Shown one piece after another: positions 1 through 5,298 of a stretch of DNA of 9,219 bases. The notes beneath the pieces were generated by a model. It was not told the origin of the DNA, searched no databases, and saw only the letters and a list, made by a program, of their open reading frames with translations. The DNA comes from Acetobacteraceae bacterium (GTDB lineage: Bacteria; Pseudomonadota; Alphaproteobacteria; Acetobacterales; Acetobacteraceae), in contig JADYYZ010000394.1 in NCBI GenBank assembly GCA_020853405.1, forward strand, positions 1 through 9,219, written 5' to 3'. How positions within the stretch are numbered: the first letter of the stretch is position 1; the number at the start of each line of letters is the position of its first letter. Made by a program: the position numbers and the translations under genes.

Positions 1-1
1 C

Positions 2-310
2 ACGCGCTGCCCCGCCTGCGGCGAGCCGGGCGGCATGCGTCCGCACGTGGTCTGGTTCGGCGAGATGCCGCTTGAGCTCGATCGCATCAACGATGCGCTT
101 TGCGCCTGCGATCTGTTTGTCGCGATCGGCACCAGCGCCCAGGTCCATCCCGCCGCCGGCTTCGTCGCCGAGGTGCGGGGCAGGGCGCGGACGCTGGAGC
201 TGAATCTGGAGGAGACGGCGGCGAGCAGCCTGTTCGACGAGGCCCGGCAAGGTCCCGCGAGCGTACTGGTGCCCGCCTGGGTGGGTGAGATACTTGGCGA
301 CATTGGATGA
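2..310 (+). CDS. cobB: Sir2-family NAD-dependent protein deacylase (3' part only)
   Basis: This is the C-terminal 102 residues of a sirtuin; the start lies upstream of the window. Sirtuins remove acyl groups from lysine using NAD+, releasing nicotinamide and O-acyl-ADP-ribose, and act in the cytoplasm. The visible part opens with a CPAC pair (bases 8-19), which fits the second half of the four-cysteine zinc site. It continues with RPHVVWFGEMP, a block typical of bacterial CobB, then GTSAQVHPAAGF (NAD-binding GTS), NLEE (the conserved Asn near the adenosine ribose) and a terminal helix. The catalytic His and the Tyr/Arg that separate desuccinylases from deacetylases lie outside the window, so acyl preference cannot be judged. 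Its last 26 bases overlap the next gene, so the two are probably co-transcribed. The family call is firm; the exact symbol is by similarity to CobB. Confidence 0.93.
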   Translation, partial: TRCPACGEPGGMRPHVVWFGEMPLELDRINDALCACDLFVAIGTSAQVHPAAGFVAEVRGRARTLELNLEETAASSLFDEARQGPASVLVPAWVGEILGDIG

Positions 311-884
311 GGTCGCGGCCGCGGCGCGTGCCTGCACGCTGTGCGAAGGCAAACTGCCGCTCGGCCCGCGCCCGGTGTTCCGGGTCAGCACGACCGCGCG
401 GCTGCTGATCATCAGCCAGGCGCCGGGAACCAAGGTGCACGACACCGGCATCCCCTGGAACGATCCTTCGGGCGACCGGCTGCGCCTCTGGCTCGGGATG
501 GACCGCGAAGCGTTCTACGATGCCTCGCGGATCGCGATCGTGCCGTCGGGCCTGTGCTATCCCGGGCGCCTTCCCGGCGGCGGCGATGCGCCGCCGCGGC
601 CCGAATGCGCGCCGCGCTGGCATCCGAAGCTGCTGCCGCCGATGCAGCAGATCCGGCTGACGCTGCTGGTCGGCGGCTACGCGCAGGCGCTCTATTTCTC
701 GCGCGGCGCGATGACCGCGACCGTCGCTGCCTGGCGCGAGGCGCTGGCCGAACGGAAGTTCCCGCTGCCGCACCCGAGCTGGCGCACCACCGCGTGGGAA
801 CGGCGCCACCCCTGGTTCGCCGCCGAGGTGCTGCCGGGCCTGCGCGAGGCGATCGCCACCGCCTTCGCCGATGGCACGGGCTGA
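285..884 (+). CDS. Uracil-DNA glycosylase family protein with probable 4Fe-4S cluster
   Basis: This 199-residue protein belongs to the uracil-DNA glycosylase superfamily, whose members cut damaged or deaminated bases from DNA. The active-site block is QAPGTKVHDTGIPWNDPSGD (residues 45-64), which corresponds to the GExPG / G-P-F-G motif of families 4 and 5. The second motif is LPHPSW (161-166), matching the HPS loop. Four cysteines, C17-x2-C20 and C91-x16-C108, have the spacing of the iron-sulfur ligands of family 4 and 5 enzymes. The start is taken at GTG 285, giving a family-like length and a helix before the first CxxC; TTG 294 or TTG 303 are alternatives, and no strong ribosome binding site settles it. 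The gene overlaps the sirtuin gene by 26 bp. The base specificity cannot be read from sequence, and the motif 1 residues differ from classical Ung. Confidence 0.85.
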   Translation: MRYLATLDEVAAAARACTLCEGKLPLGPRPVFRVSTTARLLIISQAPGTKVHDTGIPWNDPSGDRLRLWLGMDREAFYDASRIAIVPSGLCYPGRLPGGGDAPPRPECAPRWHPKLLPPMQQIRLTLLVGGYAQALYFSRGAMTATVAAWREALAERKFPLPHPSWRTTAWERRHPWFAAEVLPGLREAIATAFADGTG

Positions 885-910
885 GCGCCCGCGCCGAGGT
901 TGACGGGGCA

Positions 911-935
911 GGCCGCCGATCGTCTGATGGCGGCC
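911..935 (+). other. Inverted repeat between the UDG gene and the ABC operon
   Basis: Perfect 7-bp arms GGCCGCC (911-917) and GGCGGCC (929-935) flank an 11-base loop in the 73-bp gap. There is no T-run after it, so a classical intrinsic terminator is not supported. It could be a weak pause hairpin or chance in GC-rich DNA. Confidence 0.3.
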
Positions 936-957
936 GAGGACGCGCGCGGCAGGACAG

Positions 958-1626
958 GTGGAGTACACGTTCCAGTTCGGCGAGGTATTCGCCGATTATC
1001 CCGAGCTTCTGTCCGGTGCGGCGCTGACGCTCTATCTGTCGCTGGGCGCGATGGCGATCGGGCTGGTGGTCGGCACGCTGGGGGCGCTGGCACTCGATTC
1101 CGGCGGCAGGATCCTTCGTGGCGCGGTGCGCGCCTATGTCGAGGCGATCCGCAACACGCCCTTCCTGGTGCAGCTCTTCATGGTGTTCTTCGCCCTGCCC
1201 GAGATCGGCATCGGGCTGACCGGCAACCAGGCTGCCCTGGTGGCGATGAGCCTCAATCTCGGGGCCTATGCCACCGAGATCATCCGCGCCGGCGCAGAAG
1301 GCGTCGGCCAGGGCCAGATCGAGGCCGCGCGCGCGCTCGGGCTCCGGCCACTGCAGATTTTTCGCCGCATCATCCTGTTCCAGGCGCTGCGCAGCGTCTA
1401 TCCGCCGCTGTGCAGCCAGTTCGTGCTGATCATGCTGGCCAGCGCCGTGGTCTCGGCGGTGGCGGCCGAGGAACTGTCGGGCGTTGCCAACAACATCCAG
1501 GCGCGCACCTTCCGCAGTTTCGAGATCTACATCGTGGTCACCGGCATGTACCTGGTGATGACGCTCGCGGTGCAGGCCGTGCTCGGCCTGATCGGGCGGC
1601 TCGCCTTTTCCGGCCGGGGGCGCTGA
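958..1626 (+). CDS. Polar amino acid ABC transporter permease (first of two)
   Basis: This 222-residue inner-membrane protein is of the HisM/GlnP type and forms half of the translocation channel of a polar amino acid uptake system. It carries several hydrophobic segments (roughly residues 20-46, 66-80, 91-108, 150-170 and 189-213). The cytoplasmic EAA loop lies at about 107-143 (EIIRAGAEGVGQGQIEAARA then LGLRPLQIFRRI), which is the contact site for the ATPase. AIRNTPFLVQLF (63-74) is another family hallmark. The start is GTG 958, because the protein then opens with the short amphipathic lead-in usual for the family and no other start lies nearby; the AGGA at 951-954 is close and weak. The second permease gene begins 5 bp after its stop. 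The substrate cannot be assigned from the permease. Confidence 0.93.
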   Translation: MEYTFQFGEVFADYPELLSGAALTLYLSLGAMAIGLVVGTLGALALDSGGRILRGAVRAYVEAIRNTPFLVQLFMVFFALPEIGIGLTGNQAALVAMSLNLGAYATEIIRAGAEGVGQGQIEAARALGLRPLQIFRRIILFQALRSVYPPLCSQFVLIMLASAVVSAVAAEELSGVANNIQARTFRSFEIYIVVTGMYLVMTLAVQAVLGLIGRLAFSGRGR

Positions 1627-1631
1627 GGCGG

Positions 1632-2306
1632 ATGCGCGCGCTGGAGGGTGGCGATCTCTGGTTCCTGGCCTGGTCGGCACGCTGGACGGTGGCGCTCAGC
1701 CTCACTGCCTTTGCCGGCGGCGGCGTGCTGGGACTCGTGCTGGCGCTCGTGCGCACGGCGGCGCTGAAGCCGCTCAGGCTCTCGGCCGCCGGCTGGATCG
1801 CGGTGTTCCAGGGCACGCCCCTGGTGATGCAGCTGTTCCTGGTGTTCTTCGGGACCACGCTGTTCGGGCTGCGGGTCGATCCGTGGGTGGCGGCGGCGAT
1901 CGCGCTGGCGCTGAACGCCGGCGCCTTCCTGGGCGAGATCTGGCGTTCGGCGATCGAGACGATCCCGCCCGGCCAATGGGAAGCGGGCCGGGCGCTCGGC
2001 CTGCACTATGTCGCGATCATGGCGCGGGTGGTGCTGCCGCAGGGTGCCCGCATCGCCATCCCGCCGACGGTGGGCTTCATGGTGCAGCTGGTGAAATCGA
2101 CGAGCCTTGCCTCGTTCATCGGCTTCACCGAACTGACCCGCGCCGGCCAGATCGTGAACAACGCCACCTTCAGGCCCTTCCTGGTGTTCAGCCTGGTCGG
2201 GCTTGTCTACTTCCTGCTGTGCTGGCCGCTGTCGCTCTCGGCGGCGCGGCTGGAAGGGCGGCTTGCCGCCGCCACCCGACGTACTCCAACCAAAGGGAAA
2301 CGCTGA
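1632..2306 (+). CDS. Polar amino acid ABC transporter permease (second of two)
   Basis: This 224-residue inner-membrane permease is the partner of the preceding one; the two are expected to pair as a heterodimer. AVFQGTPLVMQLFLVFFG (57-74) is the membrane-entry motif of the His/Glu/Gln permease group. The EAA loop runs from about 103 to 139 (IWRSAIETIPPGQWEAGRAL followed by GLHYVAIMARVVLPQ). Hydrophobic segments lie at roughly 20-41, 55-80, 83-101 and 183-203. The start is ATG 1632, just after the previous stop (1624-1626), with a weak GAGG at 1625-1628. The tail after residue 205 is basic and cytoplasmic (RRTPTKGKR). Its stop overlaps the start of the binding-protein gene by one base (TGATG), indicating translational coupling. 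Confidence 0.93.
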   Translation: MRALEGGDLWFLAWSARWTVALSLTAFAGGGVLGLVLALVRTAALKPLRLSAAGWIAVFQGTPLVMQLFLVFFGTTLFGLRVDPWVAAAIALALNAGAFLGEIWRSAIETIPPGQWEAGRALGLHYVAIMARVVLPQGARIAIPPTVGFMVQLVKSTSLASFIGFTELTRAGQIVNNATFRPFLVFSLVGLVYFLLCWPLSLSAARLEGRLAAATRRTPTKGKR

Positions 2307-3088
2307 TGCATCGACGGATGGTGTTTGCGGGGGCCGCGTTGGCGGCGGTGGCGTTCGCGGGGGCTGCACGCGCGCAGTCGATCGACGAGCTGGTGCGCAA
2401 GAAGAAGATCGTGGTCGGCATGCTGGTCGATATCCCGCCCTTCGGCAGCATGGGGCCGGACCAGAAGCCGGTCGGCTTCGATGCCGATGTCGCCGCGCTG
2501 ATGGCGAAATACATGGGCGTCGAGCTCGAGATCGTGCCGGTGACGGGCCCCAACCGCATCCCGTTCCTGCTGACCAATCGGGTCGATGTGCTGGTGGCGA
2601 CGTTCGGCATCACGCCCGAGCGCGCCAAGCAGGTCTGGTTCAGCATCCCCTACAGCGTGCTGGAAGTGTGGGTGACGGGCGCGAAGAAGCACGAGGTGAA
2701 GACCTTCGCCGACCTCAAGGGCCTGCGCGTGGCGGTGGCGCGCGCCAGCACCCAGGACCAGATGCTGACGCGCGAGGCGCCGGGGGCGCAGATGCTGCGC
2801 TTCGACGACGACGCCACCGCCGGCCAGGCGCTGCTTTCCGGCCGGGCCGACATGCTGGGCTGCAACCACCTGCAGGCGATGCAGCTGATCCGCGACAACC
2901 CGACGCTCGAGCTCGAGCGCAAGCTGGTGCTGAGCCGCCAGTTCCAGGGCATCACCATCCGCCGCAACCAGCTCGACCTGCTGCAGTGGATCAACACCTG
3001 GCTCTATTACGTGAAGAACAACGGCGAGCTGAACGAGATCAACCGCAAATGGTTCGGCGAGGATCTGCCGCCGATGCCGACCTTCTGA
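2306..3088 (+). CDS. Periplasmic amino-acid-binding protein of the ABC transporter (SBP family 3)
   Basis: This 260-residue binding protein captures the solute in the periplasm and delivers it to the two permeases encoded just upstream. A signal peptide is clear: MHRRM, a hydrophobic core, then ARA before Q24 as the likely cleavage site. The mature chain has the SBP_bac_3 landmarks: IVVGMLVDIPPFG (35-47), GFDADVAALMAKYMG (58-71, typical lobe 1), NRIPFLLTNRVDVLVATFGI (83-102), ITPERAKQVWFSIPYS (102-117), DLKGLRVAVARAST (136-149, lobe 2) and DDDATAGQALLSGRADML (167-184). The start ATG 2306 overlaps the permease stop by one base and has AAAGGGA at 2292-2298 as ribosome binding site. The usual glycine-rich turn of lobe 2 is replaced here by ARAST, so ligand choice may be unusual. 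The substrate is not determinable; a polar or acidic amino acid is a guess from the NRIP motif. Confidence 0.92.
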   Translation: MHRRMVFAGAALAAVAFAGAARAQSIDELVRKKKIVVGMLVDIPPFGSMGPDQKPVGFDADVAALMAKYMGVELEIVPVTGPNRIPFLLTNRVDVLVATFGITPERAKQVWFSIPYSVLEVWVTGAKKHEVKTFADLKGLRVAVARASTQDQMLTREAPGAQMLRFDDDATAGQALLSGRADMLGCNHLQAMQLIRDNPTLELERKLVLSRQFQGITIRRNQLDLLQWINTWLYYVKNNGELNEINRKWFGEDLPPMPTF

Positions 3089-3096
3089 TCCCAGCG

Positions 3097-3117
3097 CCAC
3101 GAGTCTTTGCCTCGTGG
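3097..3117 (+). terminator. Hairpin after the ABC operon, possible terminator
   Basis: Perfect 7-bp arms CCACGAG (3097-3103) and CTCGTGG (3111-3117) enclose a 7-base loop, starting 8 bases after the stop of the binding-protein gene. The position suits a terminator or an mRNA 3'-end stabiliser, but no T-run follows. Confidence 0.4.
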
Positions 3118-3120
3118 GAA

Positions 3121-3136
3121 GGCCGCGAATGCGGCC
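3121..3136 (+). repeat. Short perfect inverted repeat
   Basis: GGCCGC (3121-3126), GAAT, then GCGGCC (3131-3136) forms a tight hairpin 3 bases after the previous one. Its role is unknown; together the two could act as a tandem 3'-end structure. Confidence 0.35.
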
Positions 3137-3147
3137 CGTCTCCGGGC

Positions 3148-3177
3148 TTGAAAGTAAGGCGTTTCTGCCTTACTTTC
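3148..3177 (+). promoter_or_regulatory. Predicted vapBC promoter overlapped by an 11-bp palindrome (candidate operator)
   Basis: TTGAAA (3148-3153) and TACTTT (3171-3176) are separated by 17 bases and look like a sigma-70-type -35 and -10 pair. Exactly over them lies a perfect inverted repeat, GAAAGTAAGGC (3150-3160) and GCCTTACTTTC (3167-3177), with a 6-base centre. It is AT-rich against a very GC-rich background. Antitoxins of the AbrB/VapB type commonly bind palindromes in their own promoters, so this is a natural autoregulatory operator. The predicted transcript would start around 3182-3185, almost at the ribosome binding site, leaving a very short leader. A terminator role for the same repeat is less likely because no T-run follows. 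Confidence 0.55.
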
Positions 3178-3182
3178 CGACT

Positions 3183-3187
3183 GGAGG
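3183..3187 (+). promoter_or_regulatory. Ribosome binding site of the antitoxin gene
   Basis: GGAGG lies 10 bases before ATG 3198 and 16 bases before the in-frame ATG 3204, which favours 3198 as the start. It is one of the better ribosome binding sites in the window. Confidence 0.6.
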
Positions 3188-3197
3188 TGCACGGCCG

Positions 3198-3449
3198 ATG
3201 GCTATGCTGAAGATCACCGCCAAGGGCCAGGTGACGCTGCGGCGGGAGCTGCTGAAGCATCTCGGCGTCGGGCCGGGCGACACTGTTTCGGTGGAACCGT
3301 TGCCGGACGGCGGCGTCGCGCTGCGGCCGGTGCCGCGTTCGGGGCATATCTCGGACGTGTTCGGCATGTTCAGGGCCGAGGGCGGGCCCTGCCTGTCGAT
3401 CGAGGAGATGAACCGGATCGCGGCGGAGGGTTGGGCCGGCAAGCGGTGA
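3198..3449 (+). CDS. vapB: AbrB/VapB-type antitoxin
   Basis: This 83-residue protein starts with a swapped-hairpin AbrB/MazE/SpoVT DNA-binding domain: KITAKGQVTLRRELLKHLGV (residues 5-24), then GPGDTVSVEPLPDGGVALRP (25-44). The C-terminal half (about 45-83) is the flexible part that usually wraps the toxin. The family neutralises the cognate toxin and represses its own operon. The next gene starts inside this gene's stop codon region (GTGA, 3446-3449) and encodes a PIN-domain protein, so the pair reads as a type II toxin–antitoxin module. The start is ATG 3198, supported by GGAGG at 3183-3187; upstream in-frame starts would include sequence of the promoter palindrome. The vap name is used by family convention, not from proven function. 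Confidence 0.87.
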   Translation: MAMLKITAKGQVTLRRELLKHLGVGPGDTVSVEPLPDGGVALRPVPRSGHISDVFGMFRAEGGPCLSIEEMNRIAAEGWAGKR

Positions 3450-3844
3450 GGGTGACCGCCGATACCAACGTCCTGGTTCGGGCGCTCGTCGATGACGAAC
3501 CGGAGCAGGCGCGGCTTGCGCGCGAAGCACTGGCCGCTTCCGAGCTGGTCGCGATCACGCTGCCGGCGCTGTGCGAGGTCGTATGGGTCCTGCGCCGCGG
3601 CTATCGCATCCCTCCCGCCGGCATCGTCGCGTTCCTTCGCCGGCTGATCGGCGCGCGGAATGTCGCGGTCGATCATGGCGCCGTCGCGCTTGGCATCGCC
3701 ATGCTGGAAAGCGGCGGCGATTTCGCCGACGGCGCCGTTGCCTGGGCGGGAACTCAGCTCGGCGGCGAGACATTCCTCTCATTCGATCGCACCGCGGTCG
3801 CGCTGCTCGCCGCCCAGGGCCACGGCGGCCGGGTGCCGCAATGA
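3446..3844 (+). CDS. vapC: PIN-domain ribonuclease toxin (VapC-like)
   Basis: This 132-residue protein has a complete PIN domain. VapC toxins are Mg2+-dependent endoribonucleases that cut tRNA or rRNA when free of antitoxin. The acidic residues expected to hold the metal are present: D6 in TADTNVLVRALVDDEPEQ, E44 in LPALCEVVWVL, D95 (with D92 nearby) in GGDFADGAVAW, and D114 in TFLSFDR. The TLxFDR ending and the DDEPEQA segment are typical of this VapC subgroup. The start is set at GTG 3446, which overlaps the antitoxin stop by four bases and gives the usual short lead into TADTN; TTG 3431 is possible, but the GGAGGG before it is too close. The gene is intact with no frameshift, so the toxin is potentially active. 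The RNA target cannot be read from sequence. Confidence 0.88.
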   Translation: MRVTADTNVLVRALVDDEPEQARLAREALAASELVAITLPALCEVVWVLRRGYRIPPAGIVAFLRRLIGARNVAVDHGAVALGIAMLESGGDFADGAVAWAGTQLGGETFLSFDRTAVALLAAQGHGGRVPQ

Positions 3845-3845
3845 G

Positions 3846-3859
3846 CGGGACCGATCCCG
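3846..3859. other. Small inverted repeat between convergent genes
   Basis: CGGGA (3846-3850), CCGA, TCCCG (3855-3859) sits in the 28-bp gap between the stop of vapC and the stop of the minus-strand lipoprotein gene. The position suits a bidirectional terminator, but the stem is only 5 bp and there is no T-run on either strand. Confidence 0.3.
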
Positions 3860-3872
3860 GGGGCCTGCCGCC

Positions 3873-4184
3873 TCACCAATGCGGGTCGGGCAGCACCGGC
3901 GCGACCCCGGGGCGGATCATGCCCTTGCGCTCCAGGCAGGCCCGTACCAGGCGAGATTCGGTGGCGCGCACCTCGGGGCGCAGCTGCCAGGATGCCTGCT
4001 GCGGCGAGATGCTGCGGAACACCAGCTGCATCTCGGGGTCGGCCCACGCCTCGCGCCGGCATTCCGCGGTCTCGGGCGTATCGGGAACGCCCGGCAGCGG
4101 CCGCCGGTCGGCGCACGCGGCGGCTGCAAGCCCGCAAGCAAGCAGGGCAGGCGCGATCGGCATCCAGCAAGGGCGGCAGCTCAT
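3873..4184 (-). CDS. Small exported protein, probable lipoprotein, unknown function
   Basis: I do not recognise this 103-residue protein as a named family. Its N terminus holds a hydrophobic stretch, PIAPALLACGLAAAACADRR (9-28), ending in cysteines, so it is probably a lipoprotein; C24 (AAAC) and C17 (LLAC) are both possible lipidation sites and neither matches the classical lipobox well. The mature part is short and polar, with a CRREAWADPEM segment (42-52) and a RACLERKGM segment (81-89) containing two cysteines that could form a disulfide in the periplasm. It ends Pro-rich (PVLPDPHW). The start ATG 4184 overlaps the stop of nudC by four bases (ATGA), arguing that it is a real, translationally coupled gene; an internal ATG at residue 8 is an alternative. 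Nothing in the neighbourhood gives a function. Confidence 0.68.
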   Translation of the reverse strand: MSCRPCWMPIAPALLACGLAAAACADRRPLPGVPDTPETAECRREAWADPEMQLVFRSISPQQASWQLRPEVRATESRLVRACLERKGMIRPGVAPVLPDPHW

Positions 4185-5098
4185 CCGGCGAGATAATCCT
4201 CGATCAGGCGGCGCGCGATCGAATCCAGGCGCGGCAACTGGATGCCCAGGGAAGCGGGGTCGCGCAACTCGGCCCGGCTGAACCAGCGCGCGTCCTTCAA
4301 TTCGGACTCGTCGACGGTGATTGCCTCGGTCAGCGCCTCGGCGTGGAAGCCGATCATGATGCTGCTGGGAAACGGCCAGGGCTGGCTGGAATGGTAGGCC
4401 ACCTGCCCCACGCGCACGCCCGATTCCTCGAACACCTCGCGTGCCACCGCCTCCTCGAAACTTTCGCCGGGTTCGACGAATCCGGCCAGCGTCGAATACA
4501 TCTTCACCAGCGGGAAGCGATGGTTGTGGCCGAGCAGTGCGCGGTCCCCCTTCCAGACCAGCATGATCACGGCGGGATCGGTGCGCGGGAAATGCTGCGC
4601 CTCGCAGCGCGTGCAGACCATCACCGTGCCCGCGCTTTTCGCCGCGCACGCGGCCCCGCAGACGCCGCAGAAGCGATGCCGCGTGCGCCAGTGCATCAGC
4701 CCGCGCGCATGCGCAAGGATCGCCGCCTCGCCCGCCGGCAGCAGCCCGGCGACGCTGCGCAGGTCGGTGAAACTGTGGGCAGGCGTCGGCAGCAGCGGCG
4801 TGACATCCTCGGCCGCGGAGAGGTCGAGCGCGAACACCGGCGCCTCGCCAAAAAGGCCGAGGAAGGCCCACTCGCCGGCTGCCTCGCGCAGCGCCCGCGC
4901 CAGCCCGCCTTGCAGCAGCACTGCCCGCGGGCAGCCTGCCTCGACCCCCTGCATCAGGGATTTCGCGCGCCAGACCGGCACGAACAGCGCCGCCTCGCTC
5001 GCCAGCGCGACGCCGATCGCCCCTTCGTCGTCGCGCAGATGTCCGGCACGATCGAGAGGGCTGCCGGTATAGGCGTTGGGGCGCGAGGCAGGGAACAT
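4181..5098 (-). CDS. nudC: NADH pyrophosphatase / NAD-RNA decapping Nudix hydrolase
   Basis: This 305-residue Nudix enzyme hydrolyses NAD(H) to NMN(H) and AMP, and enzymes of this group also remove NAD caps from RNA 5' ends. Domains in order: an N-terminal NudC domain (about 1-135), a zinc ribbon with C144-x2-C147 and C162-x2-C165, and a Nudix domain. The Nudix box is complete, from G206 through E212 to REVFEESGV (220-228). SQPWPFPSS (238-246) is the signature SQPWPFPxS that separates NADH pyrophosphatases from other Nudix enzymes. It is longer than E. coli NudC (257 residues) through its N-terminal part, as is common in alphaproteobacteria. The start ATG 5098 has no strong ribosome binding site. 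The gene is divergent from ffs/dnaX and is followed by a small lipoprotein gene with a 4-bp overlap. Confidence 0.95.
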   Translation of the reverse strand: MFPASRPNAYTGSPLDRAGHLRDDEGAIGVALASEAALFVPVWRAKSLMQGVEAGCPRAVLLQGGLARALREAAGEWAFLGLFGEAPVFALDLSAAEDVTPLLPTPAHSFTDLRSVAGLLPAGEAAILAHARGLMHWRTRHRFCGVCGAACAAKSAGTVMVCTRCEAQHFPRTDPAVIMLVWKGDRALLGHNHRFPLVKMYSTLAGFVEPGESFEEAVAREVFEESGVRVGQVAYHSSQPWPFPSSIMIGFHAEALTEAITVDESELKDARWFSRAELRDPASLGIQLPRLDSIARRLIEDYLAG

Positions 5099-5102
5099 GG
5101 GT

Positions 5103-5116
5103 GAGGTTCCAACCTC
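5103..5116. repeat. Inverted repeat just upstream of nudC
   Basis: GAGGTT (5103-5108), CC, AACCTC (5111-5116) lies 4 bases from the nudC start codon, within its leader. It could fold over the translation start of nudC or serve as a protein site; no known motif is recognised. Confidence 0.35.
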
Positions 5117-5123
5117 GCATGCG

Positions 5124-5145
5124 GCCCGGGTTGCGGCAACCGGGC
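5124..5145. repeat. Dyad in the nudC–ffs divergent spacer
   Basis: GGTTGC (5129-5134) and GCAACC (5136-5141) are perfect inverted arms around one base, and the symmetry continues outward (GGCC / GGGC) with one bulged G at 5128. The loop is too small for an RNA hairpin, so if meaningful it is a DNA site; it covers the likely -35 element of ffs. Confidence 0.35.
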
Positions 5146-5161
5146 GGAACCCTGATATAAC
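5131..5161 (+). promoter_or_regulatory. Predicted promoter of the SRP RNA gene
   Basis: TATAAC at 5156-5161 is a good -10 element placed 6 bases before the predicted RNA 5' end (5168). TTGCGG at 5131-5136 is the best -35 candidate; spacing is 19 bases to TATAAC or 17 to the overlapping GATATA (5154-5159). The AT-rich box stands out in GC-rich surroundings. Confidence 0.6.
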
Positions 5162-5167
5162 GCCCCC

Positions 5168-5264
5168 GGGAGGCTGGCGGCGGACGGGCTCCTCGCCAAC
5201 CCGGTCAGGTCCGGAAGGAAGCAGCCGCAACGAGTTCCGGCCCGGGTCGTGCGGCCAGTCTCCC
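5168..5264 (+). ncRNA. ffs: Small signal recognition particle RNA (4.5S-type)
   Basis: The core CCGGAAGGAAGCAGCC (5211-5226), preceded by GGTCAGGT (5203-5210), is the nearly invariant SRP domain IV with its GGAA tetraloop and Ffh-binding internal loop. The ends pair into a long terminal helix: GGGAGGCTGGC (5168-5178) with GCCAGTCTCCC (5254-5264), 11 pairs with one G-U. That sets the RNA at about 97 nt, the normal size for the small bacterial SRP RNA, with a -10 box 6 bases upstream. The RNA joins Ffh to target nascent membrane proteins to FtsY and the translocon. It sits 34 bases before dnaX, a conserved neighbourhood in many bacteria. Exact ends may differ by a few bases; no T-run terminator is seen, so some transcripts may run on into dnaX and need processing. 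Confidence 0.95.
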
Positions 5265-5298
5265 ACCCCTCGCGACGCGTCACGCCCGGAAGAGAGCA

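Noticed and set aside
87..968. Long open frames on the strand opposite the sirtuin and UDG genes, and similar antisense frames across the window (412-1680, 1527-2369, 4954-6714, 6711-8228)
   Set aside because: They mirror real genes in GC-rich DNA, are dominated by Arg, Ala, Pro and Gly, show no recognisable domain and conflict with well-supported genes.
900..1631. Extension of the second permease upstream in the same frame through the first permease gene
   Set aside because: The upstream part is an Arg/Gly-rich shadow of the first permease; the family N terminus starts at ATG 1632.
3198..3844. VapBC as part of a new defence island
   Set aside because: The pair is an ordinary AbrB/PIN module flanked by transport and housekeeping genes, with no other defence gene or mobile element nearby.
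5168..5264. Reading small open frames across the SRP RNA as protein genes
   Set aside because: The stretch is fully explained by the SRP RNA core motif and terminal helix.
5271..5284. Palindrome GACGCGTC (5274-5281) between ffs and dnaX as a terminator or regulatory site
   Set aside because: Eight bases with no loop and no T-run; expected often by chance in this composition.
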